From Symbiodinium natans (taxonomy: Eukaryota; Sar; Dinophyceae; Suessiales; Symbiodiniaceae), in the NCBI GenBank assembly GCA_905221605.1, contig CAJNDS010002490.1, positions 806,001 to 870,000 of the forward strand: a DNA stretch of 64,000 nt, in the 5' to 3' direction. The first letter of the stretch is position 1, and each line of letters begins with the position of its first letter. Shown piece after piece: positions 1 to 9,830 of the stretch. The translations under genes and the position numbers were made by a program. A model generated the notes under the pieces. It made no database searches, had not been told where the DNA came from, and saw only the letters and a program-made list of their open reading frames with translations.

Positions 1-358
1 CGCACGAAACCACACCGAAACCATCGAAAACGCAACGGAATTCGCGCGAAACCACAGCGGGAGCGTCGAAACCAAGGCCCCGTCCCACCGCCGCGCGCGC
101 CGTTGCGGTCAGCAACCAATTCCTTTACCCTGAACGTAAGAACCCCATTGTGCAAGCACTGTTTGGGGAATATGTATATATATATATACAGACTTTTTCT
201 AGTTATTCATTTTTTTGTATTCATGTATCTTACGTACGATTATTGCTTTTTCTGCCCCCCGGCGCCTGAGATAAGGATCCCTCCGAGGCTCGCGCGCTGT
301 TGGCCGGAAGGATCTCGACGAACTTCCGGAAGACGTTCCGGATGTACCTGAACAGAAT
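1..358. other. Unique sequence, no gene seen
   Basis: GC-rich start with several CGAAACC-like motifs, then an AT-rich stretch around 170-240. An 82-residue open frame is present but has low-complexity composition and no recognisable domain, so I do not call it. Confidence 0.5.
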
Positions 359-467
359 TTGGGGGGGTTTAGGGTTTAGGGTTTAGGGTTTGGGGTTTAG
401 GGTTTAGGGTTTGGGGTTTAGGGTTTGGGGCTTAGGGTTTAGGGTTTAGGGTTTAGGCTCATGATTG
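359..467 (+). repeat. Interstitial telomeric tract (TTTAGGG)n
   Basis: About 14 heptamers of TTTAGGG with TTTGGGG and CTTAGGG variants, preceded by a G8 run. G-rich strand on plus. Confidence 0.95.
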
Positions 468-503
468 GGGGGGGGCTTGAATCTTAAGGGGTTTAAGGGC
501 TTG

Positions 504-590
504 GGTTGGGATGTTCCTCCTTACACTAACAGGGATTAGACTTGGGCTACTAGGGGCTGTTAGTATAAGTGGGAACATCCCAAGGCTTGG
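504..590. mobile_element. Foldback element, family B
   Basis: Inverted arms TTGGGATGTTCC near 507 and GGAACATCCCAA near 574, with inner ACTAACAG / CTGTTAGT pairs. Other copies lie at 9831-10072 (interrupted), 31933-32045 and 44541-44638. Confidence 0.75.
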
Positions 591-602
591 GTTGAATATG
601 GT

Positions 603-690
603 TTAGGATTTAGGGTTTAGGGTTTAGGGTTTAGGGTTTCGGGTTTAGGGTTAAGGGTTTAGGGTTTAGGGTTTAGGGTTTAGGGTTTAG
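603..690 (+). repeat. Interstitial telomeric tract
   Basis: About 11 TTTAGGG units with one TTTCGGG and one TTAAGGG variant, directly after the family B element. Confidence 0.95.
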
Positions 691-1312
691 CTGCTTGCTG
701 GGAGCGGGTCGTATGCACACCCTGAAATTCCAAGCAGGGAGACGACCCCAAATAACCCCTGAAGCCTTCAACCCCAACATCTGCTCGAAGCCCTGACTCC
801 TGAACCCTGAAACCTCAAGAAAGCTGGCCCTTGGAGCCCTCAGAAAACATTCCGAAGTTTGGGGTCCTCTTCAACCCAATCGCAGTGTTTTTGTTGTTTT
901 GTCCCGCGGACCTTTGCTCCGCGGCCATGCGTATGGACATGGTAGATTCCAAGTTATGGCCCTGTTCAGTTGTCGATTAGAGTGTACAAAGGCATATTAC
1001 ATAAGGTACGCAAAAGGATCATGACTTGGAGAAGTGCTCCGACAAGAGCATGCGTATGCGAGGATGGAAGTAGCCAAGTAGCCCCAACCGTGCAATTAAG
1101 CACTTAAAGACACACGGTTCAAAAAAAGCAGCCTCCTCCGGCTTCAGAGTTTCAACTTTGGGGTCTTGTGGTTAAAGGCGTCGTGGAGGAACTGTCCCGT
1201 CTCATGAGCTATAGAGTTTAGGGCTTAGGGTTTGGGGCTCCGGCGACAATCTAGGAGCCCTGGTCATGAATCAAATTCGGGACTGACATGGACGAGTAGG
1301 TAGCCCAACTCC
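691..1312. other. Intergenic, no gene seen
   Basis: Mixed sequence with degenerate CCCTGAA/CCTGAAC motifs (740-800). No open frame with coding character on either strand. Confidence 0.5.
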
Positions 1313-1457
1313 TACTTGGAGGTTCATGGTACTTATTAAACCAATTGTAACTGTACTTAGAACCCACTTATAAGCCCTTTAAGTGCCCGAATATGGTTTT
1401 AAGTACAGTTATAAGTAAAGGTATAATTGGTTCGTACGTACCATGAACCTCCAAGTA
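1313..1457. mobile_element. Foldback/MITE family A, short form
   Basis: Starts TACTTGGAGGTTCATGGTAC and ends with the inverted copy at 1436-1457. Inner arms carry AACTGTACTT and AAGTACAGTT. About 145 bp, no coding capacity. Ends in TA on both sides, compatible with a TA target duplication. Confidence 0.85.
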
Positions 1458-1580
1458 TACTCTACAGCCTGAATGAAGACGGCCAATGCCTGCCTCCAGC
1501 TTGCAGATACAGACGCCTACATACTTTCCAACAGCATCCCCCCAGAAATAGTAGAACAACCGTTTGAGTCGAAGAGGGCC

Positions 1581-2130
1581 CAGAGAGCCCAAGACCCCGG
1601 AATTCACGAATTTACCTCAAACTATAAAGGGATACTTAATATGACTTAAGGAATATCCCTCAATATGATTCAAGGAATATACCTTTAAATGATAAAGGGG
1701 TCCTGAATATGATAAAGGAATATTCCTTCACAACGGGGTAGAAAAGGGGCTCTTTGGGAGATTGGCGCACCCCGTGCGGTGTTGAGTGTAGTTCATCTGG
1801 TGGTTCCCAGAGAGCCCTTTATACCCCCTTAATTAAGGGTTTAGGGTTTAGGGTTTAGGGTTTAGGGTTTAGGGTTTAGGGTTTAGGGTTTAGGGTTTAG
1901 GGTTTAGGGTTTAGGGTTTAGGGTTTAGGGTTTAGGGTTTAGGGTTTAGGGTTTAGGGGTTTAGGGTTTAGGGTTTAGGGTTTAGGGTTTAGGGTTTAGG
2001 GTTTAGGGTTTAGGGTTTAGGGTTTAGGGTTTAGGGTTTAGGGTTTAGGGTTTAGGGTTTAGAAAAATGGATCCTGAGCCGGATCTCAGGAATATTCCTT
2101 GATGTTTAGGGGTGTAAAGGGCTCATTGGG
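1581..2130. mobile_element. Family D elements, one split by a telomeric array
   Basis: Family D is an AT-rich palindromic element with ends like AGAGCCCAATACCCCTTAAT and internal AAGGAATATTCCTT motifs. One diverged copy starts near 1581. A second has its left end at 1808-1838 (GAGAGCCCTTTATACCCCCT) and its matching inverted right end at about 2095-2130 (GGGGTGTAAAGGGCTC). The telomeric array 1838-2061 separates the two halves. Confidence 0.7.
1838..2061 (+). repeat. Telomeric array inside family D element
   Basis: About 32 near-perfect TTTAGGG units. The flanks are the two arms of one family D element, so the array lies within the element. Confidence 0.95.
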
Positions 2131-2540
2131 TCCTGGTATGTCTCGAGTCTGGGGTTGAGGGTTTAGGGCTGCCAAGCATTTTCTTGTTGTGTTTTGTTCT
2201 CATGTTCTCATATTTTGGTACGAATGTGAAAGTATAGTGTTCTCGTCTTTGTGGTTTTCCATTCTTATGACAGTATTGTAGCATTATAGCCTTATAAGTC
2301 ATATAGTATAGTCGTATTATCATATTATCGCGCTACAGTATGATCGCATGTTTGCATTCTAGTATGATCGCATCTTAGTGTGAAGGTACTGTAGTATTAC
2401 TACAATAGGATTACATTCTTACAGTAGTATTCTTGACTTAGTTATATGATTACTCTGTGAGTCTACTAGTTTTATAGCATGTGCTAATATAGCATTCTTG
2501 TGGAGGCTTGTGGCCATTTGCCGTGAGGCCTTTACCCAGA
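2131..2540. other. AT-rich intergenic sequence
   Basis: Contains degenerate motifs such as AGTATGATCGCAT and GTAGTATTAC, loosely like the ATTATACT satellite at 46.8-51.4 kb. No coding potential seen. Confidence 0.4.
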
Positions 2541-3050
2541 CCCCTTAATTGAGGAATATGACTTCAACTACAAAGGGGGTTTAGGGTTTAGGGTGTATTA
2601 AGGAATATTCCTTGATAAACGGGTATATATAAAGGGCTCTTGGTATAATGAGAACCATGGGCTTTGTGAAGGCTGCATGGAGTTGTGCATGCTGCCAGAC
2701 GATGGCTGAGGCTGTGGCACGGAGGATCTGCAATGCGTCATGACATGGGCAAGAACGCACCGGCTGATCTTGGTTGTCTTGTCATCTCCAGACCCTAACC
2801 TAGAATAGCTTGGGTTTTGAGTCGTTCGAGGCTTGGGAAGGTTTGTGCGTGAGGCATCATACGGCTGATACAAACATCCACATTATCATTCTAGACGGGG
2901 ATACTCTTGGTAATGATTCTGAGGGGACAACTATGCGGGGGACCATCTTGGTAATGAATTACCCTAAACCCTAAAACCTAAACCCTAAACCCTGTACCTC
3001 CTATATAGACTTATCTGTCACAAGGAAGGTCCGGAATGTTGGCTCTCTCT
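2541..3050. repeat. Segmental repeat, copy 1 (other copy at 8727-9490)
   Basis: Begins with half a family D element and continues through a strongly conserved block (2640-2850) sharing for example GCAATGCGTCATGACATGGG with 8900-8930, then ACTTATCTG.CACAAGGAAGG at 3008 and 9469. At 2575-2600 this copy carries a short TTTAGGG tract where copy 2 has ordinary sequence. Confidence 0.8.
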
Positions 3051-3230
3051 CTCTGCCCCCCCAAGCAAAATAGAAAAACTCAAAAGACTCTTCCTTGTAA
3101 GTCAAGTGTCCTACTTACTTCGTATAGAGCTTCCGAATGCCACTGAACAACCCTAAAAAACCTCCTTCCTTGCAAGGGCAAAAATAGTAGGGTTTAGGGA
3201 TACAGGGCCTGCCATGGGGCCTGCGTTTTC

Positions 3231-3385
3231 TACTTGAAGGTTCATGGTACTTACTAATCAATTATAACTGTACTTATAACCCTACTTACAATTGGGATAA
3301 CCCCTATAAGGCCCTTTAGGGGTATTATAAGTAGGGTTATAAGTACAGCTATAATTGGTTAGTAAGTACCATGAACCTTCAAGTA
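3231..3385. mobile_element. Foldback/MITE family A, long form
   Basis: 155 bp with about 60-bp nearly perfect inverted arms around a 35-bp centre containing CCTATAAGGCCCTTTAGGGG. Close to the copies at 9869, 14534, 26566, 41417 and 42994. Confidence 0.9.
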
Positions 3386-3499
3386 GGGATAAGGGTTTAG
3401 GGTTTAGAGCTTTTCCTTAGAGGGGCAAGATCGGGTATAGGGATAAGGGTAGTATAGGGCTTCTTGTCGTTGAGGGTCATATGGGGTTTCCGTATAAGG

Positions 3500-3625
3500 G
3501 TCTATATAGGGAGTGTTATCTTTGAATAGATGAGTGCTGTGGGGACTATCATCTTTGAGTGTTTTGCTTTTGTTTTGTTTGGGGGGGGAGGGGGCGAGGG
3601 AGGTTCTTAAGCAAATAGTAATTAA
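3500..3625. mobile_element. Family F foldback fragment
   Basis: Contains GGTTCTTAAGCAAATAGT near 3601, the right end of a dispersed family also seen at 10640-10765, 12005-12110, 18826-18900, 28497-28580 and 40637-40745. A G8 run and AG-rich stretch fill the centre. Confidence 0.5.
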
Positions 3626-3735
3626 CACCCCTGAGCCCTCCCTGACACCTAAACCGGGGTTTGTATGTTGTGAACGTCGGGGGAACTTTGTAGTGGCAAG
3701 CCTCCCGGTGGACAAAGGCTTTGACTGAGTAAGGT

Positions 3736-3843
3736 TTCAGGGTTTAGGGTTTAGGGTTTAGGGTTTAGGGTTTAGGGTTTAGGGTTTAGGGTTTAGGGTT
3801 TAGGGTTTAGGGTACAGGGTTTAGGGTACAGGGTTTAGGGTTT
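3736..3843 (+). repeat. Interstitial telomeric tract
   Basis: About 14 TTTAGGG units, with two GGTACAG variants near the 3' side. Confidence 0.95.
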
Positions 3844-4324
3844 ACCAGCCCTTAAATATCCCAAGTCTCGAACCTGACAAGGACCTCCAAACCCGAAAAC
3901 CCGTAAAGCCAAAACCCCCAGGCAGGCCAACCAAGAGGAACCGATGTTGACCGTATACAGTGTCTCCGGCGCCCCCCGCCCCCCCCTCCCAAGGTTTAGG
4001 ATTTTGGGTTTTGCGCCGTTTGGGCCGGTTGAGGGTTAGGGTTTGGCGTTGGAGGTTCAGGATCAAGTAGAAGTGAGCCCGAAACCTAAATCCCTCAGCC
4101 CCTGAAACCATGAGCTGAGCTTTCCTGAACCCTGAACCCCTGAGGCAAAGACTTTCAGACCCTAAACCATCAAACCTAATTGAAGCCCTAACTGCTGAAC
4201 CTGCAACCCCTTGAGGGCTAAAACCCTAAACGCTTAAACCCTAAGCTCTCAAACGCCCTCAGCCCTAAAGCCCGAACCCCCGACACCCTTAAGCCCCCGC
4301 AAAGTCCAGAACCTACAGATCTTG
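3844..4324. other. Degenerate telomere-like sequence
   Basis: Many diverged CCTGAACCC, CCCTAAA and CTTAAACCC motifs on plus, interpreted as decayed telomeric repeat. No gene. Confidence 0.55.
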
Positions 4325-4505
4325 ACCCCGAGCTCCAGAACCCAGGTTTAGGGTTTAGGGTTTAGGGTTTAGGGTTTAGGGTTTAGGGTTTAGGGTTTAG
4401 GGTTTAGGGTTTAGGGTTTAGGGTTTAGGGTTTAGGGCTTAGGGTTTAGGGTTTAGGGTTTAGGGTTTAGGGTTTGGGGTTTAGGGTTTAGGGTTTAGGG
4501 TTTGC
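4325..4505 (+). repeat. Interstitial telomeric tract
   Basis: About 25 TTTAGGG units, flipping orientation at 4503-4520 into CCCTAAAC, a head-to-head junction. Confidence 0.95.
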
Positions 4506-4720
4506 CCTAAACCCTAAACACCCTAAACGTTAAGCCCTAAACGTTAAGCCCTGAAACCCAACTAAACGTCAAGCCCTGAAGACCCAAAATCCCTAAACCC
4601 TAAAGGCTAGATCCTGAACTCTCAACCCTAAACTAAACCGCAAACCCTAAACCCTAAACCCTAAACCCTAAACCCTAAACCCTAAACCCTAAACCCTAAA
4701 CCCTAAACCCTAACCCAAAC
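4506..4720 (-). repeat. Telomeric tract, C-strand orientation
   Basis: Degenerate up to 4620 (CCCTAAACGTTAAG), then about 13 clean CCCTAAA units at 4630-4712. Confidence 0.9.
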
Positions 4721-4792
4721 CCTACACCCCGAAACGCGACATCCGAGAACTGAAGCACCGAGCTGCGAAGTGGGGGCTTAGGGTTCAGGGGG

Positions 4793-4910
4793 TTTAGGGT
4801 TTAGGGTTTAGGGTTTAGGTTTAGGGTTTAGGGTTTAGGGTTTAGGGTTTAGGGTTTAGGGTTTAGGGTTTAGGGTCCAGGGTTCGGGGTTCAGGGTTTA
4901 GGGTTTAGGG
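4793..4910 (+). repeat. Interstitial telomeric tract
   Basis: About 15 TTTAGGG units with one 6-base unit near 4819 and TTCGGGG variants at the end. Confidence 0.95.
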
Positions 4911-4947
4911 GAGAACAACCCCCTAAAACCCTGCGGTGTTGAGGGCT

Positions 4948-5090
4948 TACTTGGAGGTTCATGGTACGAAGGGAACCAATCATAGCTGTACTCATAACCC
5001 ACTTTCAAGCCCCTTGAGTGCCCGAACATGCTTTATCAGTACACTTAGAAGCGCAGTTCTACTTGGTTCAGAAGTACCATGAACCTCCAC
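4948..5090. mobile_element. Foldback/MITE family A, short form, diverged
   Basis: Ends TACTTGGAGGTTCATGGTAC and GTACCATGAACCTCCA are intact. The inner arms have diverged (AACCAATCATAGCTGTACTC). Confidence 0.8.
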
Positions 5091-5239
5091 GGCTTGGGAT
5101 GAAGGGTTTGCGAGGGTTCGGTGTGGGCGCATCGTGAGACCGGGCTCACTGTTCGACCAAGTGCAGGAGCATTTAGAAAAGAAGCTCCCCTCAGGGCTCA
5201 GCACTTGCAGTCTTCTTGGAGGCTCACGGTTTACAAGAC

Positions 5240-5482
5240 TTGAGGGTTGGGGGTTTAGGGTTTAGGGTTTAGGGTTTATAGGGTTATAGGGTTATAGGGT
5301 TTAGGGTTTAGGGTTTAGGGTTTAGGGTTTAGGGTTTAGGGTTTAGGGTTTAGGGTTTAGGGTTTAGGGTTTAGGGTTTAGGGTTTAGGGTTTTAGGGTT
5401 TAGGGTTTAGGGTTTAGGGTTTAGGGTTTAGGGTTTAGGGTTTAGGGCTCGGGGCTTAGGGTTTAGGGTTCAGGCTTTAGGG
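5240..5482 (+). repeat. Interstitial telomeric tract
   Basis: More than 30 TTTAGGG units with local GGTTATA variants at 5276-5300 and CTCGGGG near 5450. Confidence 0.95.
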
Positions 5483-5533
5483 TGAAAGGTCTAAGAGGAA
5501 ATCGGTTATTTGTTAAAAAAACAGGGCAGGAAT

Positions 5534-5788
5534 ATGTACAAATGGCGATCGCCCCTTTCTTTTGGCACGGAAGCAGGAAAAACCTTCAAGCACTGCGAAG
5601 ATTCAGAATTCAAGCTCTGGCGTTTTGAGTTCAGTGGGGGCTGCCCCGTAAACCACAACTACAACGGGCAGCCCTTTATGTGTTCCTACGGGAGCCTGAC
5701 CCCTGAAAGGTGGAATAAGGGTACCGCCATCACTCAATTATTCGGGGCCATATTGCAAGAGGATTTCAAGAACGTAAAACACGCCTAA
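5534..5788 (+). CDS. Small hypothetical protein with a decayed paralogue
   Basis: 84-codon frame from the first ATG; the frame is open upstream to about 5510. I do not recognise the product. It is Trp/Phe/Gly rich with two Cys and a C-terminal part reading SYGSLTPERW followed by FGAILQEDFKN. The strongest support is a second copy at 12610-13080 that keeps the same residues in frame (GCPV, SYGSLTPE, FGAIL, EDFKN), which suggests past protein-level constraint. It is bounded by telomeric tracts on both sides, and no signal peptide or membrane segment is evident. It could be an exon of a larger gene or a coding piece of a mobile element. Confidence 0.45.
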   Translation: MYKWRSPLSFGTEAGKTFKHCEDSEFKLWRFEFSGGCPVNHNYNGQPFMCSYGSLTPERWNKGTAITQLFGAILQEDFKNVKHA

Positions 5789-5870
5789 ATCCTCAACCCT
5801 AAACCCTAAACCCTAAACCCTAAACCCTAAACCCTAAACCCTAAACCTTAAACCCTAAACCCCCGGAAAC
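5789..5870 (-). repeat. Telomeric tract at 3' side of the small ORF
   Basis: About 10 CCCTAAA units. In the second copy of this locus (13065-13085) the flanking sequence runs straight from the ORF end to AAACCTCTGGCAC without a tract. Confidence 0.9.
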
Positions 5871-5956
5871 GCGACACTTCAACCGCTGGCACCCGAGGAG
5901 AGCATGCTGCGCGGCCGAACGCGAGCACTCGGAAGCTCTTTTGGCTGAGTAGGTCT

Positions 5957-6005
5957 AAACCCTAAACCCTAAACCCTAAACCCTAAACCCTAAACCCTAA
6001 ACCCT
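5957..6005 (-). repeat. Telomeric tract inserted in family H
   Basis: Seven CCCTAAA units between AGGTCT and ACTTAGTATCCC. The relative at 39645-39662 reads AAGTCTACTTAGCATCCC with nothing in between. Confidence 0.92.
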
Positions 6006-6054
6006 ACTTAGTATCCCCTAGAGACCCACGTAGAATCCCATGACCCACCTCACG

Positions 6055-6095
6055 AACCCTAAACCCTAAACCCTAACCCCTAAACCCTAAACCCT
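6055..6095 (-). repeat. Second telomeric tract in family H
   Basis: Five to six CCCTAAA units after CACCTCACGA. The relative at 39690-39710 continues with ordinary sequence at this point. Confidence 0.85.
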
Positions 6096-6189
6096 CTCTA
6101 CCTATATCTGTTTAAACCTTAATGGGGTCGTTTGGCCTTTTTTGCACTTTCGTGGTTCCCAAATCCTAAGTCCTAAATCCTAAATCCTA

Positions 6190-6670
6190 AATTTCCGGTG
6201 CTTCTGGGACGGGTTGTCCCGGGGCCCTGCGTGTCGGGGCGTCCCAGAGCCCCCCTGGGGCAATTGTCCCGGCACCCCAACACACCCCGGGATGCCCCCA
6301 GGACACTGTCACGGGGCCCCCCCCCAGACGCTGAAATTCGCACCGTCGATTCCGGTACTAAAAAACAGCATTTTTCATTGGGGACCAGGCAAATCTTTCC
6401 ACTTTTTTGGGGGGCTTTTGAAGCATTTCGGGGATTTTAATGCTATTTGGGGCTGTGATGGTGCTTTGGGGTCAAATGGAGGGGCCCGAAACCGTCGATT
6501 TAAATACTACAAAACAGCATTTTTCATTGCGGGAGCAGGCAAATCCTGGTGCTGTGGTGGTGCTTTGGGTAAAATGCCGTCGATTTCAGTACTAAACAAC
6601 AGCATTTTTCATTGCGGGAGCAGGCAAATCCTGAGTTCCCCCCTTTTGAGGCCTTTTGGGGCTTAGGGTT
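6190..6670. repeat. Three-copy tandem repeat
   Basis: The block CCGTCGATT...AACAGCATTTTTCATTG...CAGGCAAATC occurs at about 6340, 6492 and 6579, with unequal spacers. Overlapping frames of 80 and 150 residues cross it, but nothing supports coding. Confidence 0.8.
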
Positions 6671-6898
6671 GCCAAATGAAAGGGGTGGGTGGGGTGATGC
6701 CAAACACCCTTAGTGAATGCTTGGATCAGAGATGCTGAACCCTAAACCCAAAACCCGGTAACCCTAAACCCTAAACCCTGAACCCTAAACCCTACTTACA
6801 AAGTCAAAGGGGCTTCCAAGCATGCGGGCCCATCTGTGATGGAAGTACACGGAACAGGGGGGGTTCTCTGAACGCGGCCCTAAGTATCACTGGCTCCC

Positions 6899-7448
6899 TA
6901 AATATATCTATATATATATATATGTGTGTGTGTGTGTACATACATACATACATACATACATACATACATACATACATACATACATACATACATACATACA
7001 TACATACATACATACATACATACATACATACATACATACATACATGCATGCATGCATGCATGCATACATACATACATCCATGCATACATACATACATACC
7101 TACATCATACATCATACATCATACATCATACATACATACATACATCATACATCATACATCATACATCATACATACATACATACGTACATACATACATACG
7201 TACATACATACATACATGCATGCATGCATACATACATACATACACACATACACACATATACACATATACACATATACACGTATACACATATACACATATA
7301 CACATAGACACATATACATATATACACATATACACATATACACATATACACATATACACATATACACATATACACATATACATTTACATAGACATAGACA
7401 TAGACATATCCATATGCATATGCATATGCATATACATATATTAGCCCT

Positions 7449-7479
<31 letters not shown>

Positions 7480-7500
7480 GTATGTATGTATGTATGCAGA
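6899..7500. repeat. Compound microsatellite
   Basis: (TG)n, then (TACA)n at 6938-7100, CATACAT/CATCATACAT at 7100-7240, (ACACATAT)n at 7245-7385 and (TA)n to about 7490. The long Tyr/Ile/His and Met/Tyr/Val/Cys frames are artefacts of the repeat. Confidence 0.97.
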
Positions 7501-7504
7501 TCTG

Positions 7505-7635
7505 TTCTTTGGGGGGGATTGGGATTCTCCAAATTGGGGTCCCTTTTGGCGGATACTATTGGAAGGCGACCCCCTGTTTGCCAAGATACCCAAACAGGGC
7601 CCCTAATTTTGACAACTGACCATGTCTACATATAT
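7505..7635. mobile_element. Family J dispersed element
   Basis: Ends in CAACTGACCATGT-type sequence and has GGCGG/GGCCCC motifs shared with 22486-22615 and 63240-63350. Weakly palindromic. Confidence 0.4.
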
Positions 7636-7685
7636 ATATATATATATAAATTCTGTACATATAGATAGGAACCCGAAACAGGGGC

Positions 7686-7745
7686 CCCAATTCAGGGAAC
7701 CTCCCCAGCTAAATAGACCTTGTTGTCTGATCCAACTCCAGCAAG
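7686..7745. repeat. Dispersed repeat pair with 13255-13315
   Basis: Shares AATTCAGGGAACC followed by CAGCTAAA.AGACCTTGTT and GTCTGATCCAACTCCA with the second site. Confidence 0.75.
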
Positions 7746-7875
7746 GCGCGCAGTTAGCGGTGCCGGGAGCTGTCAGTCGCTTTCCTGTTGAGTTTGGGGC
7801 TTGGGGTGCAGAGTTTGGGGTTTAGGGCGTAGGGCTTAGGAATTCGGGTTGAGGTTCACAAAGCATTCACAGAAG

Positions 7876-7984
7876 GCCTCCTGGTTCTTAGTAGGGAATG
7901 AGGGAATGAGGCTGTACATACCCTTTAAGGAATTATGTAGGACCCTATAATTCCCACATTCCCTACTGAAAACCAGCCAGAGGG
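7876..7984. mobile_element. Foldback element, family K
   Basis: Arms CTGGTTCTTAGTAGGGAATG and TTCCCTACTGAAAACCAG flank an inner TTAAGGAATTATG. Relatives at 24035-24106 (half) and 46112-46286 (expanded by an AT microsatellite). Confidence 0.75.
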
Positions 7985-7989
7985 GCATC

Positions 7990-8726
7990 ATAGACCTTCC
8001 GTGCGACTACTTTGCAGAAGTTTGGGGTAAAACCAAGACTTCCTGAACCTCTTGAAGCCTAACCCCTTGAGCACTGAAGCCCTAAACCCTACACCCTCAA
8101 CTCGATAGGCCCCTAAACCCGAAACCCTAAACCCTAAACCCGAAACCCTCAACTGCATAGGCGCTGCGGGAGGCTCAGTGCCCAAGGTCCCGTGCACGCG
8201 CGCGAGAGCCTCTTGCTGTGCCACAACATGCCACAACTTCAAGTTCATGGCTTGAGGGTGCGGGTTTTGGGATTTTCGGGTTTAAGGGTTTAGGGCTCCA
8301 GGTTGAGGGTTTTGGGTTTTAGGTGGTCTGGGGTGTGCGTTTTCGGGGTCATTGGTTCGGGGGTTAGCGTTTAGGGTATCATGAAAGCCTAAACCCCTAA
8401 ACCCTAGTTCAGGGTTTAGGGTTTAGGGCTTGTTGGGCCTTCTGTCTTACCTAAAACGTGAGCTGCGGTGCGCGCAGGCAAAACGAGGTTTCCCCCACGC
8501 ACAAAATACCGAGAAAAAGCTTTGGCCTGTAAATTCAAGAAGCTGCCCCAAGAGCTCAACGTTTAAAGTTCAACTACGTGGGGGCTGAGGCTTCAACCCT
8601 AAACCCTAAACCCTAAACCCGAAACCCTAAACCACCTGCACCAGTTGTCCATCTTGTCAAGCTATGGGAAGACACGCCGTCCGTGCAGGCTTGAGGGCTT
8701 GCGGCCACGCGTCTTGAAGCCTTTGA
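7990..8726. other. Degenerate telomere-like intergenic DNA
   Basis: Alternating decayed CCCTAAA (8060-8150, 8590-8640) and TTTAGGG (8270-8300, 8400-8430) stretches around unrelated spacer. No gene seen. Confidence 0.5.
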
Positions 8727-9206
8727 TATGATTCAAGGAACATACCTTCAACTGCAAAGGGGATCCTTAATATCGTTTAAGGAATACTCCGTAATAGACG
8801 TGCATAGGGGGCTCTTTGGGTAAGGAGAACGATGGGCTTTGCAAAAGCTGGATGGAGTTGCGAATGTTGCCAGGCAATGGCTGAGGCTGTGGCGCGGAGG
8901 ATATGCAATGCGTCATGACATGGGCAGGAACGCACCGGGTGATCTTGGTTGTCTTGTCACCGCCAGACCCTAACCTAGAAGAGCTTGCGTTTTGGGTCGT
9001 TCAAGGCTTGGGAAGTGAGGGGACGACTACACGGGGATACTTTTGGGAATATAGGGGCCTGAATAATTAGAATAGGGTTTTGGGGGGTTATTACAGTATA
9101 ATTATGAAGGGACCCTAAGGGAATACTATTGGTAATTATTCCGACCCCTACATTAATGATTCTGAGGGTCCTTGTGATGAGTGTCACCCTAAACGCCAAA
9201 CCGTGA

Positions 9207-9338
9207 GACTCCTGTATACTTGGAACTATAACTGTACTTCAACCCAATTCTAACCATACTAGGGCACTTGAGGGGCTTGGAAGTGGGTTATAAGCACAGC
9301 TATAAGTGGTGTGTAAGTACCATGATGACTCCTGTATA
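9207..9338. mobile_element. Degenerate family A copy with 12-bp flanking repeat
   Basis: Interior matches the short form (AACTGTACTT, GGGCACTTGAGGGGCTTG, AAGTACCATGA). It is flanked by GACTCCTGTATA at 9207-9218 and again at 9327-9338. Confidence 0.6.
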
Positions 9339-9368
9339 ATATATGGGCCTGAATAATGATAATAGTGT

Positions 9369-9396
9369 TTTTTTTTTTGGGGGGGGGGGGGGGGTT
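9369..9396. repeat. Poly-T / poly-G run
   Basis: T12 followed by about 16 G. Likely length-variable and error-prone. Confidence 0.95.
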
Positions 9397-9495
9397 GTTA
9401 TAGTAGAACTGTACAGGGACCATAGGGAATATTATGAGTAATTATTCCAACCCCCTCTACTAGACTTATCTGCCACAAGGAAGGCCCCGTATGCT

Positions 9496-9664
<169 letters not shown>

Positions 9665-9830
9665 TGGCGATTTGGGTTTAGGGTTTAGGGTTGAGGGTTG
9701 AGGGTTTAGGGTTTCGGGTTTCGGGTTTCGGGTTTAGGTTCACAGTTTGTGTGGTACAGAAGGGGGTGTAGGCCAGTGGCAACCCTCCTGGTGGACAATT
9801 GCATTGATGTCAACCCAAGGTTGGGATGCT

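Larger units (their letters stand above)
5928..6826. mobile_element. Family H element with telomeric and other insertions
   Basis: Left end GGAAGCTCTTTTGGCTGAGT (5931) and inverted right end CAAAGTCAAAGGGGCTTCC (6799-6817). Compact relatives lie at 27038-27147 and 39619-39735. Here the interior is expanded by two telomeric tracts and a three-fold tandem repeat. Confidence 0.6.
8727..9490. repeat. Segmental repeat, copy 2
   Basis: Homologue of 2541-3050. It contains additional inserts: a related AT-rich element repeated at 9040-9150 and 9345-9450 (GGGCCTGAATAAT...GTAATTATTCC), and a degenerate family A copy between them. Confidence 0.75.

Noticed and set aside
6804-7668. Long open frames on both strands (up to 248 codons) rich in Tyr/Ile/His or Met/Tyr/Val/Cys
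   Set aside because: They are translations of a tetranucleotide/dinucleotide microsatellite, open in several frames at once.
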